A stretch of DNA of 64,000 nt from NCBI RefSeq assembly GCF_014268595.2, contig NZ_CP077091.1, forward strand, positions 5,981,339-6,045,338, read 5' to 3'. The position numbers were made by a program, and so were the translations under genes. The notes under the pieces are model-generated. The model saw only the letters and a program-made list of their open reading frames with translations, ran no database searches and had not been told where the DNA came from. Positions 12,712 to 23,166 of the stretch are shown here, in pieces (position 1 is the first letter of the stretch; every line of letters begins with the position of its first letter). The DNA comes from Pseudomonas hamedanensis (lineage in GTDB: Bacteria > Pseudomonadota > Gammaproteobacteria > Pseudomonadales > Pseudomonadaceae).

Positions 12712-13592
12712 TGGCGACGTACGCTGTCGGTGACCTGCAGGGCTGCCTCGAACCGCTCAAGTGCCTGCTCAAGCAAGTCGCCTTCGACCCGGCGCTCGAT
12801 CAGCTGTGGCTGGTCGGCGATCTGGTCAACCGTGGCCCGCAGTCGCTGGAAACCCTGCGCTTTCTCTATGGCATGCGCGGGTCTCTGGTGTGCGTGCTCG
12901 GCAACCACGACCTGCACCTGCTGGCCGCAGCGAAGAACATCGAGCGCTTGAAAAAAAGCGACACTTTGCGCGAGATCATCGAGGCGCCCGACGGCCCGGT
13001 GCTGATGGAATGGTTGCGCCAGCAAAAGCTGATGCATTACGACGAAATGCGCGATGTCGCCATGGTCCACGCTGGCATCCCGCCGCAATGGTCGCTGCGC
13101 CGTGCCTTGAAGTGCGCCGCCGAAGTCGAGACCGCACTGCGCGACGATAATGTGTTCCCCGCTTACCTCGACGGCATGTATGGCAACGAGCCGACGAAAT
13201 GGGACAACGACCTCAAAGGCATCGAGCGTCTGCGTGTAATCACCAATTACTTCACGCGCATGCGCTTTTGCACCGCCGAGGGCAAGCTTGATCTCAAAAG
13301 CAAGGAAGGCCTCGACAGCGCCCCGCCCGGCTACAAGCCGTGGTTTCAGCACAAGGAGCGCAAGACCCGCGGCCTGCGCATCATCTTCGGTCACTGGGCA
13401 GCGCTCGAGGGCAATATTCACGAGCCGGGTATTTCGGCGCTGGACACCGGATGCGTATGGGGTGGCAGCCTTACCTTGATGAACGTCGACAGTGGCGAAC
13501 GCCTGTCGTGCAAATGCGACGAGCATGGTGGGCTTGCGTCCTCCGTCGCACCACTTATCCCCGAATCTTCGCCAGTCGGCGCGCCGCGTTAG
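12711..13592 (+). CDS. apaH: Symmetrical bis(5'-nucleosyl)-tetraphosphatase
   Basis: The 293-residue calcineurin-like phosphoesterase shows the metal motifs [14 protein letters not shown] and GNHD followed by LGH-type FGHWAALEG. It cleaves Ap4A into two ADP. It is the last gene of the tightly spaced lptD operon. glpE follows after 33 bases. Confidence 0.95.
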   Translation: MATYAVGDLQGCLEPLKCLLKQVAFDPALDQLWLVGDLVNRGPQSLETLRFLYGMRGSLVCVLGNHDLHLLAAAKNIERLKKSDTLREIIEAPDGPVLMEWLRQQKLMHYDEMRDVAMVHAGIPPQWSLRRALKCAAEVETALRDDNVFPAYLDGMYGNEPTKWDNDLKGIERLRVITNYFTRMRFCTAEGKLDLKSKEGLDSAPPGYKPWFQHKERKTRGLRIIFGHWAALEGNIHEPGISALDTGCVWGGSLTLMNVDSGERLSCKCDEHGGLASSVAPLIPESSPVGAPR

Positions 13593-13625
13593 ACTGCACT
13601 TTCAGTTGAGCAACAGGAATACGCA

Positions 13626-13955
13626 ATGACCGAATTCAAACGAATCCCTCCAGAACAGGCCCAGGCCCTGCGTGAGAAAGGGGCTGTGGTAGTTGACGTT
13701 CGTGACCCTCAGACCTATGCCGCGAATCACATTCCCGGATCTCACCACCTGGACAACCATTCGATCGCCGACTTTATCCGCAACGCCGACCTTGATGCAC
13801 CGGTAGTAGTGGTCTGCTATCACGGCAATTCCAGCCAGAGCGCTGCCGGCTACCTGATCAGCCAAGGCTTCACCGACGTCTACAGCATGGACGGCGGCTT
13901 CGAGCTGTGGCGTGCGACTTATCCGTCGGAAACCGCGCAAGAAGCTGCCGAATAA
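13626..13955 (+). CDS. glpE: Thiosulfate sulfurtransferase, single rhodanese domain
   Basis: The 109-residue rhodanese has the active-site loop [11 protein letters not shown] with catalytic Cys 64. It transfers sulfur from thiosulfate to cyanide or thioredoxin in vitro. Here it is not with glp genes but follows apaH by 33 bases, with its own AACAGGAA ribosome binding site. Confidence 0.9.
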   Translation: MTEFKRIPPEQAQALREKGAVVVDVRDPQTYAANHIPGSHHLDNHSIADFIRNADLDAPVVVVCYHGNSSQSAAGYLISQGFTDVYSMDGGFELWRATYPSETAQEAAE

Positions 13956-14251
13956 TTTTTTTGTCACGCGAAGGCCCCGGCTCCCGCGGGCCTGCGCGGA
14001 GCAGACGAACGGTCTGCCACAACTAATTACGTATCTCGCCTTTACCTCTCAAATTCCCAACTATCCTTAAGCGCAGGCCATCCAAATCAGGGGAGAGCCG
14101 GTACACCGGCGCACGGGTCATCGGGAGTAGCTTTCGCGGTTTGTCGACCGTGGGAGAATTCTGGGGGGTAAACAGCAGCTGCCACAGCGACTGCTGCCAG
14201 CATCGACTGACTGATCCGGCGTCGGCTCCACGTATCGAGCGAGGTGACGTC
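13956..14251 (+). other. Gene-free leader of prkA
   Basis: These 296 bases lie between glpE and prkA. No open frame with a plausible start is seen. The stretch holds a sigma-S-like -10 at 14061-14070 and several GGGAG/GGGGAG runs (for example near 14092, 14123 and 14151). These could be RsmA/CsrA contacts, but that is only a guess. Confidence 0.5.
14061..14070 (+). promoter_or_regulatory. Candidate sigma-S (RpoS) -10 element for prkA
   Basis: The string CTATCCTTAA matches the extended stationary-phase -10 consensus KCTAYRCTTAA except for one base. It lies 182 bases upstream of the prkA start. prkA-yeaH and ycgB homologues are members of the RpoS regulon in E. coli, so the location makes sense. 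No -35 is claimed. Confidence 0.4.
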
Positions 14252-16174
14252 ATGAGTATCTTTAGCCACTTCCAACAACGCTTCGAGTCCACGCGCCAGG
14301 AGGAACTCTCGCTGCAAGAGTACCTGGAGCTGTGCAAGCAGGATCGCAGCGCCTACGTATCCGCCGCCGAGCGTCTATTGATGGCGATCGGCGAACCGGA
14401 ACTGCTCGACACTTCGACCAATTCGAGGCTGTCGCGCATCTTCTCCAACAAGGTGATCCGCCGCTATCCGGCCTTTGAAGACTTCCACGGGATGGAAGAA
14501 TGCATCGACCAGATCGTCTCGTATTTCCGCCACGCCGCCCAGGGCCTGGAAGAGAAGAAACAGATTCTTTATCTGCTCGGCCCCGTCGGTGGCGGTAAAT
14601 CGTCCCTGGCCGAGAAGCTGAAACAGTTGATGGAAAAAGTACCCTTCTACGCAATCAAGGGCTCGCCGGTCTTCGAGTCGCCCCTGGGTCTGTTCAACGC
14701 CACCGAAGATGGCGCGATCCTCGAGGAAGACTTCGGCATTCCCCGGCGCTATCTCAATACCATCATGTCGCCTTGGGCGACCAAGCGCCTGGCCGAATTC
14801 GGCGGCGACATCAGCCAGTTCCGCGTGGTCAAGCTGTATCCGTCGATCCTGAACCAGATTGCCGTGGCCAAGACCGAGCCGGGCGACGAAAACAACCAGG
14901 ACATCTCGGCGCTGGTCGGCAAGGTCGATATTCGTAAACTCGAGGAATTCCCACAGAACGACGCCGACGCCTACAGCTACTCCGGTGCGCTGTGCCGGGC
15001 CAACCAGGGCCTGATGGAGTTCGTCGAAATGTTCAAGGCACCGATCAAGGTGCTGCACCCATTGCTGACCGCCACCCAAGAGGGCAACTACAACAGTACC
15101 GAAGGCCTCGGCGCGATTCCGTTCACCGGGATCCTGCTGGCTCACTCCAACGAATCGGAGTGGCACACCTTCCGCAACAACAAGAACAACGAAGCGTTCA
15201 TCGACCGGATCTACATCGTCAAGGTGCCGTACTGCCTGCGCGTCAGCGATGAAGTGAAGATCTACGACAAACTGCTCTTCAACAGCTCGCTGTCCAAGGC
15301 CCATTGCGCGCCGGACACCCTGAAGATGCTGGCGCAGTTCACCGTGCTGTCACGCCTCAAGGAGCCGGACAACTCCAACATCTATTCGAAGATGCGCGTC
15401 TACGACGGCGAAAACCTCAAGGACACCGATCCGAAAGCCAAGTCGATTCAGGAATACCGCGACTCGGCCGGCGTCGACGAGGGCATGAACGGTCTGTCGA
15501 CCCGCTTCGCCTTCAAGATTCTGTCCAAGGTCTTCAACTTTGACCCGCACGAAATCGCCGCCAACCCGGTGCACCTGCTCTATGTGCTGGAGCAGCAAAT
15601 CGAACAGGAACAGTTCCAGGCCGAGACCCGTGAACGTTATCTGCGCTATCTGAAAGAATACCTGGCACCGCGCTACATCGAGTTCATCGGCAAGGAAATC
15701 CAGACCGCGTACCTGGAATCCTACAGCGAGTACGGCCAGAATATTTTCGATCGTTACGTGCTGTACGCGGACTTCTGGATTCAGGATCAGGAATACCGCG
15801 ATCCGGAAACCGGCGAAATCCTCAACCGCGTGGCCCTGAACGAAGAACTGGAAAAAATCGAAAAACCGGCCGGCATCAGCAATCCGAAGGATTTCCGCAA
15901 CGAAATCGTCAACTTCGTGCTGCGCGCCCGAGCCAACAACAACGGCAAGAACCCGACCTGGCTCAGCTACGAAAAACTGCGGGTGGTCATCGAGAAGAAA
16001 ATGTTCTCGAACACCGAGGACCTGCTGCCAGTCATCAGCTTCAACGCCAAGGCCAGCAAAGAGGATCAACAGAAACACAACGACTTCGTTACACGCATGG
16101 TCGAACGTGGCTACACCGACAAACAGGTACGACTTCTGTCCGAATGGTACCTGCGGGTCCGCAAGTCGCAGTGA
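14252..16174 (+). CDS. prkA: PrkA family serine protein kinase (YeaG)
   Basis: The 640-residue protein has an AAA+ core with Walker A GPVGGGKS at 110-117 and a C-terminal PrkA kinase domain. The start ATG at 14252 follows GAGGTGAC and gives the conserved MSIFSHFQQRFE; E. coli YeaG has nearly the same length. In E. coli it is a stress kinase acting with YeaH under nitrogen starvation and stationary phase. Here it heads the module prkA-yeaH-spoVR, a conserved set in proteobacteria. Confidence 0.94.
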   Translation: MSIFSHFQQRFESTRQEELSLQEYLELCKQDRSAYVSAAERLLMAIGEPELLDTSTNSRLSRIFSNKVIRRYPAFEDFHGMEECIDQIVSYFRHAAQGLEEKKQILYLLGPVGGGKSSLAEKLKQLMEKVPFYAIKGSPVFESPLGLFNATEDGAILEEDFGIPRRYLNTIMSPWATKRLAEFGGDISQFRVVKLYPSILNQIAVAKTEPGDENNQDISALVGKVDIRKLEEFPQNDADAYSYSGALCRANQGLMEFVEMFKAPIKVLHPLLTATQEGNYNSTEGLGAIPFTGILLAHSNESEWHTFRNNKNNEAFIDRIYIVKVPYCLRVSDEVKIYDKLLFNSSLSKAHCAPDTLKMLAQFTVLSRLKEPDNSNIYSKMRVYDGENLKDTDPKAKSIQEYRDSAGVDEGMNGLSTRFAFKILSKVFNFDPHEIAANPVHLLYVLEQQIEQEQFQAETRERYLRYLKEYLAPRYIEFIGKEIQTAYLESYSEYGQNIFDRYVLYADFWIQDQEYRDPETGEILNRVALNEELEKIEKPAGISNPKDFRNEIVNFVLRARANNNGKNPTWLSYEKLRVVIEKKMFSNTEDLLPVISFNAKASKEDQQKHNDFVTRMVERGYTDKQVRLLSEWYLRVRKSQ

Positions 16175-16175
16175 G

Positions 16176-16280
16176 GCAGCTGCAAGCTATAAGCCACAAG
16201 CTGCAAGAAACAAGCGCTCAACCCCGGATTCAGGGGACTTCGCTTTTACTTGCAGCTTGCAGCTCACAACTTGAAGCTGC
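16176..16280. repeat. Inverted AGCTGCAAGC-type intergenic repeat
   Basis: A 32-base arm at 16176-16207 (starting GCAGCTGCAAGCTATAAGCC) and a related 32-base arm in reverse orientation at 16249-16280 (ending TTGAAGCTGC) flank a 41-base centre. The arms match at about two thirds of positions when folded. Such AGCTGCAAGC-rich units are common between Pseudomonas genes. It separates prkA from yeaH and may alter expression of the downstream gene; its second arm ends 14 bases before the yeaH start. Confidence 0.6.
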
Positions 16281-16294
16281 CCGGAGGGCCACCT

Positions 16295-17566
16295 ATGAGC
16301 TATGTGATCGACCGACGCCTCAATGGCAAGAACAAGAGCACGGTGAACCGCCAGCGTTTCCTGCGGCGTTATCGTGACCACATCAAGAAGGCCGTCGAAG
16401 AGGCGGTCAGCCGGCGTTCCATTACCGACATGGAACACGGTGAACAGATCAGCATTCCCGGTCGCGACATCGACGAACCGGTGTTGCACCATGGCCGCGG
16501 CGGCAAGCAGACCGTGGTTCATCCCGGCAACAAGGAATTCACTGCCGGCGAACACATCGCGCGGCCACCGGGTGGTGGCGGCGGGCGAGGTCCGGGCAAG
16601 GCCGGCAATTCCGGCGAAGGCATGGACGAGTTCGTCTTCCAGATCACCCAGGAGGAATTTCTCGAATTCATGTTCGAGGACCTGGAACTGCCGAATCTGG
16701 TCAAACGCAACCTCACCGGAACGGACACTTTCAAGACCGTGCGTGCCGGGATCAGCAACGAGGGCAACCCGTCTCGTATCAATATCATCCGGACCTTGCG
16801 TTCCGCCCACGCGCGCCGTATCGCCCTGTCTGGCAGCAGCCGGGCAAAACTGCGTGAAGCCAAGGAAGAACTGGCTCGCCTCAAACGCGAAGAGCCAGAC
16901 AACTTCGGCGATATTCAGGAACTGGAAACTGAAATAGAAAAACTCAGCGCGCGTATTCACCGGGTGCCGTTTCTCGACACCTTCGATCTGAAATACAACT
17001 TGTTGGTCAAGCAGCCCAATCCCAGCTCCAAAGCGGTGATGTTCTGCCTGATGGACGTTTCCGGCTCGATGACCCAGGCGACCAAAGACATCGCCAAGCG
17101 TTTTTTCATCCTGTTGTACCTGTTCCTCAAGCGCAATTACGACAAAATCGACGTGGTATTCATCCGCCACCACACCAGCGCCCGGGAAGTCGACGAAGAG
17201 GAATTTTTCTACTCGCGGGAGACCGGCGGCACCATCGTTTCCAGTGCCCTGAAGCTGATGCAGGAGATCATGGCCGAGCGCTACCCGAGCAACGAGTGGA
17301 ACATCTACGCCGCGCAGGCCTCCGACGGCGACAACTGGAACGACGACTCGCCGATCTGCCGCGATATCCTCATCAACCAGATCATGCCGTTTGTCCAGTA
17401 CTACACTTATGTGGAGATTACCCCGCGCGAACACCAGGCGTTGTGGTACGAATACGAACGCATCGCCGAAGCCTTCTCTGACACTTTTGCCCAGCAGCAA
17501 CTGGTCTCGGCCGGAGATATCTATCCGGTCTTCCGTGAACTCTTCCAGCGCAGGTTAGTGACATGA
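16295..17566 (+). CDS. yeaH: DUF444 family von Willebrand-type protein YeaH
   Basis: The 423-residue protein has the N-terminal [15 protein letters not shown], a Gly-rich linker ([11 protein letters not shown]) and a vWA-like domain with MIDAS-type [11 protein letters not shown]. It is the usual partner of the PrkA kinase. The ATG at 16295 has CGGAGGGCC just upstream. Its stop overlaps the start of the next gene by 4 bases. Confidence 0.9.
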   Translation: MSYVIDRRLNGKNKSTVNRQRFLRRYRDHIKKAVEEAVSRRSITDMEHGEQISIPGRDIDEPVLHHGRGGKQTVVHPGNKEFTAGEHIARPPGGGGGRGPGKAGNSGEGMDEFVFQITQEEFLEFMFEDLELPNLVKRNLTGTDTFKTVRAGISNEGNPSRINIIRTLRSAHARRIALSGSSRAKLREAKEELARLKREEPDNFGDIQELETEIEKLSARIHRVPFLDTFDLKYNLLVKQPNPSSKAVMFCLMDVSGSMTQATKDIAKRFFILLYLFLKRNYDKIDVVFIRHHTSAREVDEEEFFYSRETGGTIVSSALKLMQEIMAERYPSNEWNIYAAQASDGDNWNDDSPICRDILINQIMPFVQYYTYVEITPREHQALWYEYERIAEAFSDTFAQQQLVSAGDIYPVFRELFQRRLVT

Positions 17567-19125
17567 CCGCCAAAGAGCAGAAGCGCCAACCCATCTCCAC
17601 CGGCTCCGAATGGACGTTCGAGCTGATCCAGACCTACGACCGTGAAATTGCCCGTATCGCGGCCCGTTATGCGCTGGATACCTATCCCAACCAGATCGAA
17701 GTGATCACCGCCGAGCAAATGATGGACGCCTACGCCTCGGTGGGCATGCCGCTGGGCTATCACCACTGGTCCTACGGCAAGCACTTCCTCAGCACCGAAA
17801 AATCCTACAGCCGCGGGCAGATGGGGCTGGCGTACGAAATCGTGATCAACTCCGATCCGTGCATCGCCTACCTGATGGAGGAAAACACCATCTGCATGCA
17901 GGCGTTGGTGGTGGCCCACGCCTGCTATGGCCATAACAGCTTTTTCAAGGGTAATTACCTGTTTCGCACCTGGACGGACGCCAGCTCGATCATCGACTAC
18001 CTGGTGTTTGCCAAGCAGTACATCATGCAGTGCGAAGAGCGCCACGGCATTGACGCGGTGGAAGACCTGCTCGACTCCTGCCATGCGCTGATGAATTACG
18101 GTGTCGACCGCTACAAGCGGCCGTATCCGATCTCCGCCGAGGAAGAACGTCGGCGGCAAAAGGATCGCGAGGAACATCTGCAGAAGCAGATCAATGACCT
18201 GTGGCGCACCATCCCAAAGGGTGCCGACAAATACAGCGACAAGGACAACGCCCGTTTCCCGGCCGAGCCGCAGGAAAACATCCTGTACTTCATCGAAAAG
18301 CACGCGCCGCTGCTGGAGCCGTGGCAGCGCGAGATCGTGCGGATCGTGCGCAAGATCGCCCAGTATTTCTATCCACAGCGCCAGACCCAGGTGATGAACG
18401 AAGGCTGGGCAACGTTCTGGCATTACACGCTGATGAATGACCTGTATGACGAGGGACTGGTCACTGACGGCTTCATGATGGAGTTCCTCACGTCGCATAC
18501 CAGCGTGGTATTCCAGCCGGGGTTCGACAGTCCTTACTACAGCGGCATCAACCCCTACGCGCTGGGCTTTGCCATGTACCGCGATATTCGGCGCATGTGC
18601 GAAGAGCCCACCGAGGAAGACCGCCACTGGTTCCCCGACATCGCCGGCTCCGACTGGCTGTCGACCATCAAGTTCGCCATGAGCAGCTTCAAGGATGAAA
18701 GCTTCATCCTGCAGTACCTGTCGCCCAAAGTGATTCGCGACCTGAAGCTGTTCAGCATTCTCGACGACGACCAGAAAGATGACCTGCTGGTGCCGGCAAT
18801 CCATGATGAAACCGGCTACCGGATCATCCGCGAAACCTTGGCGGCGCAGTACAACCTCGGCAATCGTGAGCCGAACGTGCAGATCTACAGCATCGACCGG
18901 CGCGGCGACCGCTCTTTGACCTTGCGGCACCAGCAGCACGACCGCAAGCCGTTGGGAGACTCTACTGACGAGGTACTCAAACACCTGCACCGCTTGTGGG
19001 GCTTCGACATTCATCTGGAAACCCTGCAGGGCGACCAGATCATGAAAACCCATCACGTGCCGCCGCGCAGTGAACACAGCGAGGGGGATTACGGCCGGCT
19101 CGACCTCGCCGTGATTCATCTTTGA
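17563..19125 (+). CDS. SpoVR family protein (YcgB)
   Basis: The 520-residue protein matches the SpoVR/YcgB family, with conserved [20 protein letters not shown] and [14 protein letters not shown] near the N-terminus and [13 protein letters not shown] in the middle. The last has an HxxxH/E arrangement that resembles a metal site, but no reaction is known. It is named for a Bacillus cortex gene, though this organism makes no spores. The ATGA overlap with yeaH shows that kinase, vWA protein and SpoVR protein are made together. Confidence 0.92.
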   Translation: MTAKEQKRQPISTGSEWTFELIQTYDREIARIAARYALDTYPNQIEVITAEQMMDAYASVGMPLGYHHWSYGKHFLSTEKSYSRGQMGLAYEIVINSDPCIAYLMEENTICMQALVVAHACYGHNSFFKGNYLFRTWTDASSIIDYLVFAKQYIMQCEERHGIDAVEDLLDSCHALMNYGVDRYKRPYPISAEEERRRQKDREEHLQKQINDLWRTIPKGADKYSDKDNARFPAEPQENILYFIEKHAPLLEPWQREIVRIVRKIAQYFYPQRQTQVMNEGWATFWHYTLMNDLYDEGLVTDGFMMEFLTSHTSVVFQPGFDSPYYSGINPYALGFAMYRDIRRMCEEPTEEDRHWFPDIAGSDWLSTIKFAMSSFKDESFILQYLSPKVIRDLKLFSILDDDQKDDLLVPAIHDETGYRIIRETLAAQYNLGNREPNVQIYSIDRRGDRSLTLRHQQHDRKPLGDSTDEVLKHLHRLWGFDIHLETLQGDQIMKTHHVPPRSEHSEGDYGRLDLAVIHL

Positions 19126-19136
19126 GCAGGTTCCGG

Positions 19137-19188
19137 CCTCCGAAAGTCTGACGCAAGGGTTATCCTGTCGGACTGACGGAGGTTTTTT
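19137..19188 (+). terminator. Hairpin plus T6 abutting cca; terminator and/or ribosome-binding-site lock
   Basis: CCTCCG (19137-19142) pairs with CGGAGG (19177-19182), and AGTCTGACG (19145-19153) pairs with TGTCGGACT (19166-19174) with G-T wobbles. Six T follow at 19183-19188, immediately before the cca ATG. The only good ribosome binding site of cca, GGAGG, is the 3' strand of the stem. The element can end spoVR transcripts and hide the cca start on any read-through RNA. Confidence 0.7.
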
Positions 19189-20418
19189 ATGCAGGTTTAC
19201 AAGGTTGGCGGCGCGGTACGTGACCGTCTGTTGGGATTACCGGTCACTGACGTGGACCGGGTCGTGGTCGGCGCCACCACGGAAGAAATGCTCGCCCTCG
19301 GATATCGGCCGGTCGGTGCAGATTTCCCGGTGTTTCTGCACCCAAAAACCGGAGAGGAGTACGCCCTCGCCCGCACGGAGCGCAAAAGCGGTCGCGGCTA
19401 CGGTGGTTTCACTTTTTACGCCAGCCCGCAAGTCACGCTGGAAGAAGACCTGATCCGCCGCGACCTGACCATCAACGCCATGGCCGAGGACGATGAGCTC
19501 AATCTGACCGATCCGTACCATGGCCAGCGCGATCTGGAAGCTCGCATCCTGCGCCACGTTTCTCCGGCGTTCGCCGAAGATCCCTTGCGGGTGTTGCGCG
19601 TTGCCCGCTTCGCAGCGCGTTACGCCGGGCTGGGCTTTACGGTCGCCGACGAGACAATGGAACTGATGCGCCAGCTCAGCGAGTCCAGCGAACTGCAAGC
19701 GCTGACCGCCGAACGCAGTTGGAAGGAAATTTCCCGGGCACTGATGGAGAATCATCCGCAGGTATTCGTCGAGGTGTTGCGCGACTGTGGTGCGTTAAAA
19801 GTGCTGATGCCGGAAGTCGACGCCTTGTTCGGTGTGCCGCAGCCGGAGACGCATCACCCGGAAATCGACACAGGCGTGCATACGTTAAGCGTGCTGGAGC
19901 AGTCCGCCTTGCACAAGCAGCCGCTGACCGTGCGCTGGGCCTGCCTTCTGCATGATCTGGGTAAAGGCCTGACACCCGAAGAACAATGGCCGCGGCACAT
20001 CGCCCATGAACACACCGGATTGAGGCTGATCAAAGCGGTCAACGAACGCTTCAAGGCTCCCAAGGATTGTCAGGAACTGGCGCTGCTGGTCGGGAAATAT
20101 CACACCCACGGTCATCGGGCGCTGGAATTGAAGGCCTCGACGTTGCTGGAGTTGCTGCAGAGTTTCGATGTCTATCGTCGGCCGCAGCGCTTCGAGGAAT
20201 TTATCGCCGCGTGCGAGATGGACGCTCGTGGCCGTAAGGGTTTGGAGCAGCGCAGTTATCCACAGGCGGATTATTTGCGCGGAGCCGCCGTCGCAGCGCG
20301 CGGGGTTGCGGTGCAGCCGTTACTGGAAAAGGGATTCAAGGGGCCTGAGCTGGGTGAAGCGCTGAAGCGTGAACGGCTCAAGGCTTTGAAGGCTTACAAA
20401 GAAGCGGCGTCGATTTAA
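19189..20418 (+). CDS. cca: Multifunctional CCA tRNA nucleotidyltransferase with HD domain
   Basis: The 409-residue enzyme has [12 protein letters not shown] and the catalytic acidic pair in [11 protein letters not shown]. An HD phosphohydrolase domain follows, with [11 protein letters not shown]. It adds or repairs the 3' CCA of tRNAs; the gamma-proteobacterial type with HD also has phosphatase and 2',3'-phosphodiesterase activity. The start ATG directly follows the T tract of the hairpin at 19137-19188. Confidence 0.95.
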   Translation: MQVYKVGGAVRDRLLGLPVTDVDRVVVGATTEEMLALGYRPVGADFPVFLHPKTGEEYALARTERKSGRGYGGFTFYASPQVTLEEDLIRRDLTINAMAEDDELNLTDPYHGQRDLEARILRHVSPAFAEDPLRVLRVARFAARYAGLGFTVADETMELMRQLSESSELQALTAERSWKEISRALMENHPQVFVEVLRDCGALKVLMPEVDALFGVPQPETHHPEIDTGVHTLSVLEQSALHKQPLTVRWACLLHDLGKGLTPEEQWPRHIAHEHTGLRLIKAVNERFKAPKDCQELALLVGKYHTHGHRALELKASTLLELLQSFDVYRRPQRFEEFIAACEMDARGRKGLEQRSYPQADYLRGAAVAARGVAVQPLLEKGFKGPELGEALKRERLKALKAYKEAASI

Positions 20419-20423
20419 AAAAG

Positions 20424-20490
20424 CATCGCGAGCAGGCTCACTCCTACAGGGGAATGCACTCCAAGTGTAGGAGTGAGCCTGCTCGCGATG
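20424..20490. repeat. REPIN between convergent cca and folK
   Basis: Perfect 25-base arms lie at 20424-20448 (CATCGCGAGCAGGCTCACTC...) and 20466-20490. They belong to the same sequence class as the single copies at 78-109 and 63935-63964 (TGTAGGAGTGAG). The other pairs in the window have TGTGGGAGCGAG instead. Confidence 0.9.
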
Positions 20491-20502
20491 GCGCCCTAGA
20501 GA

Positions 20503-21021
20503 TCACCGCGAATCCAAAGGTGTCAGTTGCACACCCCGCCATTCGAATGCAACCGGCGCCAACACCTGATCGATCTTCGCCTCGGCCCATAATGTCGCGA
20601 AGCTCTTTCCCACGCCCGGATGCACCCGATCCGGCGCGATCAACGACAGCGGCCACAAGACAAAAGCGTTCTTCAGGATTTCCGCCCGCGGCAAAATCAA
20701 TCCATCGAAGTTTCCCACCAGATCGCCGTACAGCAGCACGTCGATATCCAGCGGCAAGCCCTTGCGGTCCGGCGCGTAACGACCGTTATCCGCCTCGATG
20801 AATTTAAGCCGCCGATCCAGCTCCATCAACGGCAGGTCGGTGTACGCCGAGACCACGAAATTGAAGAACGGCCCGCTCTTGATCCCCACCGGCTGGCTTT
20901 CAAACACCGCCGAACAGCGGATATCCACCAGAAACGTGGCCAGCGCATCGAGACCGGCGCGCAAATGGGTTTCGCGCTCGATATTGCTACCGAGCCCGAG
21001 ATAGACCTGAGTCAGCGACAT
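20503..21021 (-). CDS. folK: 6-hydroxymethyl-7,8-dihydropterin pyrophosphokinase
   Basis: The 172-residue protein has YLGLGSNI at the N-terminus and the HPPK signature DRKGLPLDIDVLLYGD, whose Asp pair binds magnesium. It activates the pterin for folate synthesis. It overlaps folB by 10 bases, so folB-folK are co-translated. Confidence 0.95.
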   Translation of the reverse strand: MSLTQVYLGLGSNIERETHLRAGLDALATFLVDIRCSAVFESQPVGIKSGPFFNFVVSAYTDLPLMELDRRLKFIEADNGRYAPDRKGLPLDIDVLLYGDLVGNFDGLILPRAEILKNAFVLWPLSLIAPDRVHPGVGKSFATLWAEAKIDQVLAPVAFEWRGVQLTPLDSR

Positions 21022-21368
21022 CCGCGCTCGATCTCCACACCCACGCCGCCCTTCGCAGCCGGCACGGCACCGGGCTTGGTCAGTTTCAGGCGCACCCAGG
21101 TGATCTTGAACTCACTCATCAGCACTTCAACCAGACGCTCGGCAAACGTCTCGACCAGTTGAAACCGGGCCTGTTCGGCAAACGCCTGGATACGCATGGA
21201 GACACTGGCGTAATCGAGCGCCAGAGTCAGGTCGTCACCGGCCGCGGCCGGGCGATTGTCCCAGGCGAAGCTCAGATCAAGACGCAGGCACTGTCGGATG
21301 TCGCGCTCCCAGTCGTAGGCACCGATCACGGTGTCGACTTCCAGGCCCTCGATAAACACTCTGTCCAA
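21012..21368 (-). CDS. folB: Dihydroneopterin aldolase
   Basis: The 118-residue protein starts at a TTG at 21368 that gives [20 protein letters not shown] and has GGAGAG six bases upstream; an ATG 24 bases further upstream would add MSCSGEKC. The conserved GAYDWER and the C-terminal KLTKPGAV support FolB, which cleaves dihydroneopterin to the FolK substrate. Confidence 0.92.
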   Translation of the reverse strand: MDRVFIEGLEVDTVIGAYDWERDIRQCLRLDLSFAWDNRPAAAGDDLTLALDYASVSMRIQAFAEQARFQLVETFAERLVEVLMSEFKITWVRLKLTKPGAVPAAKGGVGVEIERGCR

Positions 21369-21442
21369 GCACTTCTCTCCGCTGCACGACAAGGGCGCAA
21401 TGCGCCGTTAGAATCAGGGCGTCCTCGCCCGGAATAGTTAGC

Positions 21443-22012
21443 ATGTTTTGGTTACTGGCGACTCTCGCCTACCTGCTCGGCTCGCTGTCCTTCGCCATTT
21501 TGCTCAGCCGCCTGACCGGACATCCGGATCCGCGAATGAGTGGCTCGGGTAATGCCGGCGCCACCAACATGCTGCGCCTGGCCGGTCGCAAACTGGCGAT
21601 CCTGACCCTGCTCGGTGATTTGTGCAAAGGCCTGCTGCCGGTGCTGATCGCCGCAGCCGCGGGCCTTTCGTTGCAGGATCAGGCCTGGATCGGCGTATGC
21701 GCCGTGATCGGTCACCTGTTCCCGCTGTACTTCCGCTTTCGGGGCGGCAAGGGCGTTGCCACCGCCGCCGGCATGCTGCTGGGCCTGTATCCGCCCGCTG
21801 CGCTACTGGCCGTATGCGCCTGGCTGCTGACGTTCTACCTGACGCGGACCAGCTCGCTGGCGGCATTGATCGCCACGCCGCTGACCCTGCCATTGCTGGC
21901 CTGGCAGGAACCGGAGGCGCTGTTGCCGATGAGCGCGCTGACATTGCTGATCGTCTGGCGTCACCGCGGCAATCTACGCGACCTGTTTGCCGGGCGCGAA
22001 CGGCATTTTTAA
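21443..22012 (+). CDS. plsY: Glycerol-3-phosphate acyltransferase PlsY
   Basis: The 189-residue membrane protein has about five spans. Its conserved loops are [26 protein letters not shown] and [10 protein letters not shown]. It transfers acyl groups from acyl-phosphate to glycerol-3-phosphate in phospholipid synthesis. It is divergent from folB, with 74 bases between starts. Confidence 0.95.
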   Translation: MFWLLATLAYLLGSLSFAILLSRLTGHPDPRMSGSGNAGATNMLRLAGRKLAILTLLGDLCKGLLPVLIAAAAGLSLQDQAWIGVCAVIGHLFPLYFRFRGGKGVATAAGMLLGLYPPAALLAVCAWLLTFYLTRTSSLAALIATPLTLPLLAWQEPEALLPMSALTLLIVWRHRGNLRDLFAGRERHF

Positions 22013-22035
22013 ATACCGTTCACGGGCGCCGTCTT

Positions 22036-23061
22036 TTACAAGGCCGACAATTGCTCCATTGGCCAGCGCGCCTGCACGCTGATCGCCAGGCTTTCCTGCT
22101 GACCGGCCTGCAGACGCTGGCAACCGGCGAAGGCAATCATCGCGCCGTTGTCGGTGCAGAACTCGGGACGCGCGTAGAACACATCGCCTTTCAGATCGCC
22201 CAGCATTTTCTCCAGCGACACACGCAGCGCCTTATTGGCGCTGACGCCGCCAGCAATCACCAGGCGCTTCATGCCCGCTTGTTTCAGGGCGCGCTTGCAC
22301 TTGATGGTCAAAGTCTCCACCACGGCCTGCTGGAACGCCAGCGCGATGTCGCAACGGGCTTGTTCGCCGTCGTCCCCGGCGCTGACACATTGCTGCCAGG
22401 TGTTGAGGGCAAAGGTTTTCAAGCCGCTGAAGCTGAAATCCAGGCCAGGACGGTCGCACATCGGCCGCGGAAAGGTGAAACGTCCAGCGACGCCCTTCTC
22501 GGCCAGTTTGGCGATTTCCGGCCCGCCCGGATAATTGAGGCCCATCATCTTCGCGGTTTTGTCGAAGGCTTCGCCGGCCGCGTCGTCAAGGGTTTCGCCG
22601 AGCAGGCTGTATTGACCGATGCCATCGACCTGAACGAGCTGCGTATGACCACCCGAAACCAACAAAGCGACGAACGGGAATTCAGGCGGTTTCGGCTCAA
22701 GCATCGGCGCCAGCAAGTGGCCTTCCATGTGGTGCACACCGAGCGCCGGAATCCCCCAGGCAAACGCCAGTGCCTGCGCGCAGGACGCACCGACCAGCAG
22801 CGCGCCGACCAGGCCGGGACCGGCGGTATAGGCGATCGCATCGATCTCGGTCGGCACGCAGTCGGCCTCGGCCAACACCTGACGGATCAAGGGCAGCATG
22901 CGTTTGACGTGGTCACGCGAGGCCAGCTCCGGCACCACACCGCCATAGACGCGGTGCAAGTCGATCTGGCTGAACAGCGCATCGGCCAGCAGGCCGCGCT
23001 CGCTATCGTATAAAGCGACGCCGGTTTCGTCGCAGGAGGTTTCTAATCCCAGTACTAGCAT
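22036..23061 (-). CDS. tsaD: tRNA threonylcarbamoyladenosine synthase subunit TsaD
   Basis: The 341-residue protein begins [19 protein letters not shown]. It has the metal-binding [12 protein letters not shown] and nucleotide-binding VSGGHTQLV. With TsaB and TsaE it makes t6A37 of ANN-decoding tRNAs. It is divergent from rpsU, as in other pseudomonads. Confidence 0.96.
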   Translation of the reverse strand: MLVLGLETSCDETGVALYDSERGLLADALFSQIDLHRVYGGVVPELASRDHVKRMLPLIRQVLAEADCVPTEIDAIAYTAGPGLVGALLVGASCAQALAFAWGIPALGVHHMEGHLLAPMLEPKPPEFPFVALLVSGGHTQLVQVDGIGQYSLLGETLDDAAGEAFDKTAKMMGLNYPGGPEIAKLAEKGVAGRFTFPRPMCDRPGLDFSFSGLKTFALNTWQQCVSAGDDGEQARCDIALAFQQAVVETLTIKCKRALKQAGMKRLVIAGGVSANKALRVSLEKMLGDLKGDVFYARPEFCTDNGAMIAFAGCQRLQAGQQESLAISVQARWPMEQLSAL

Positions 23062-23166
23062 GGGTTTGCGCCTTGTTTAGGCTGAATTCGAAGGCGCGCA
23101 TAATAGTCGCCACGTGATGCCCCGACCAGCGGTTTTCGATCAGAGGCTTTGCATTCCGAGCGATGA

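Noticed and set aside
13966..14010. GGCCC-rich hairpin after glpE as a terminator
   Set aside because: The stem is short and no T run follows on the plus strand; the T run lies before the stem.
21417..21430. Small hairpin GGGCG-TCCT-CGCCC before plsY as a translation lock
   Set aside because: The stem is only five pairs, ends 12 bases before the ATG and does not cover the ribosome binding site or start codon.
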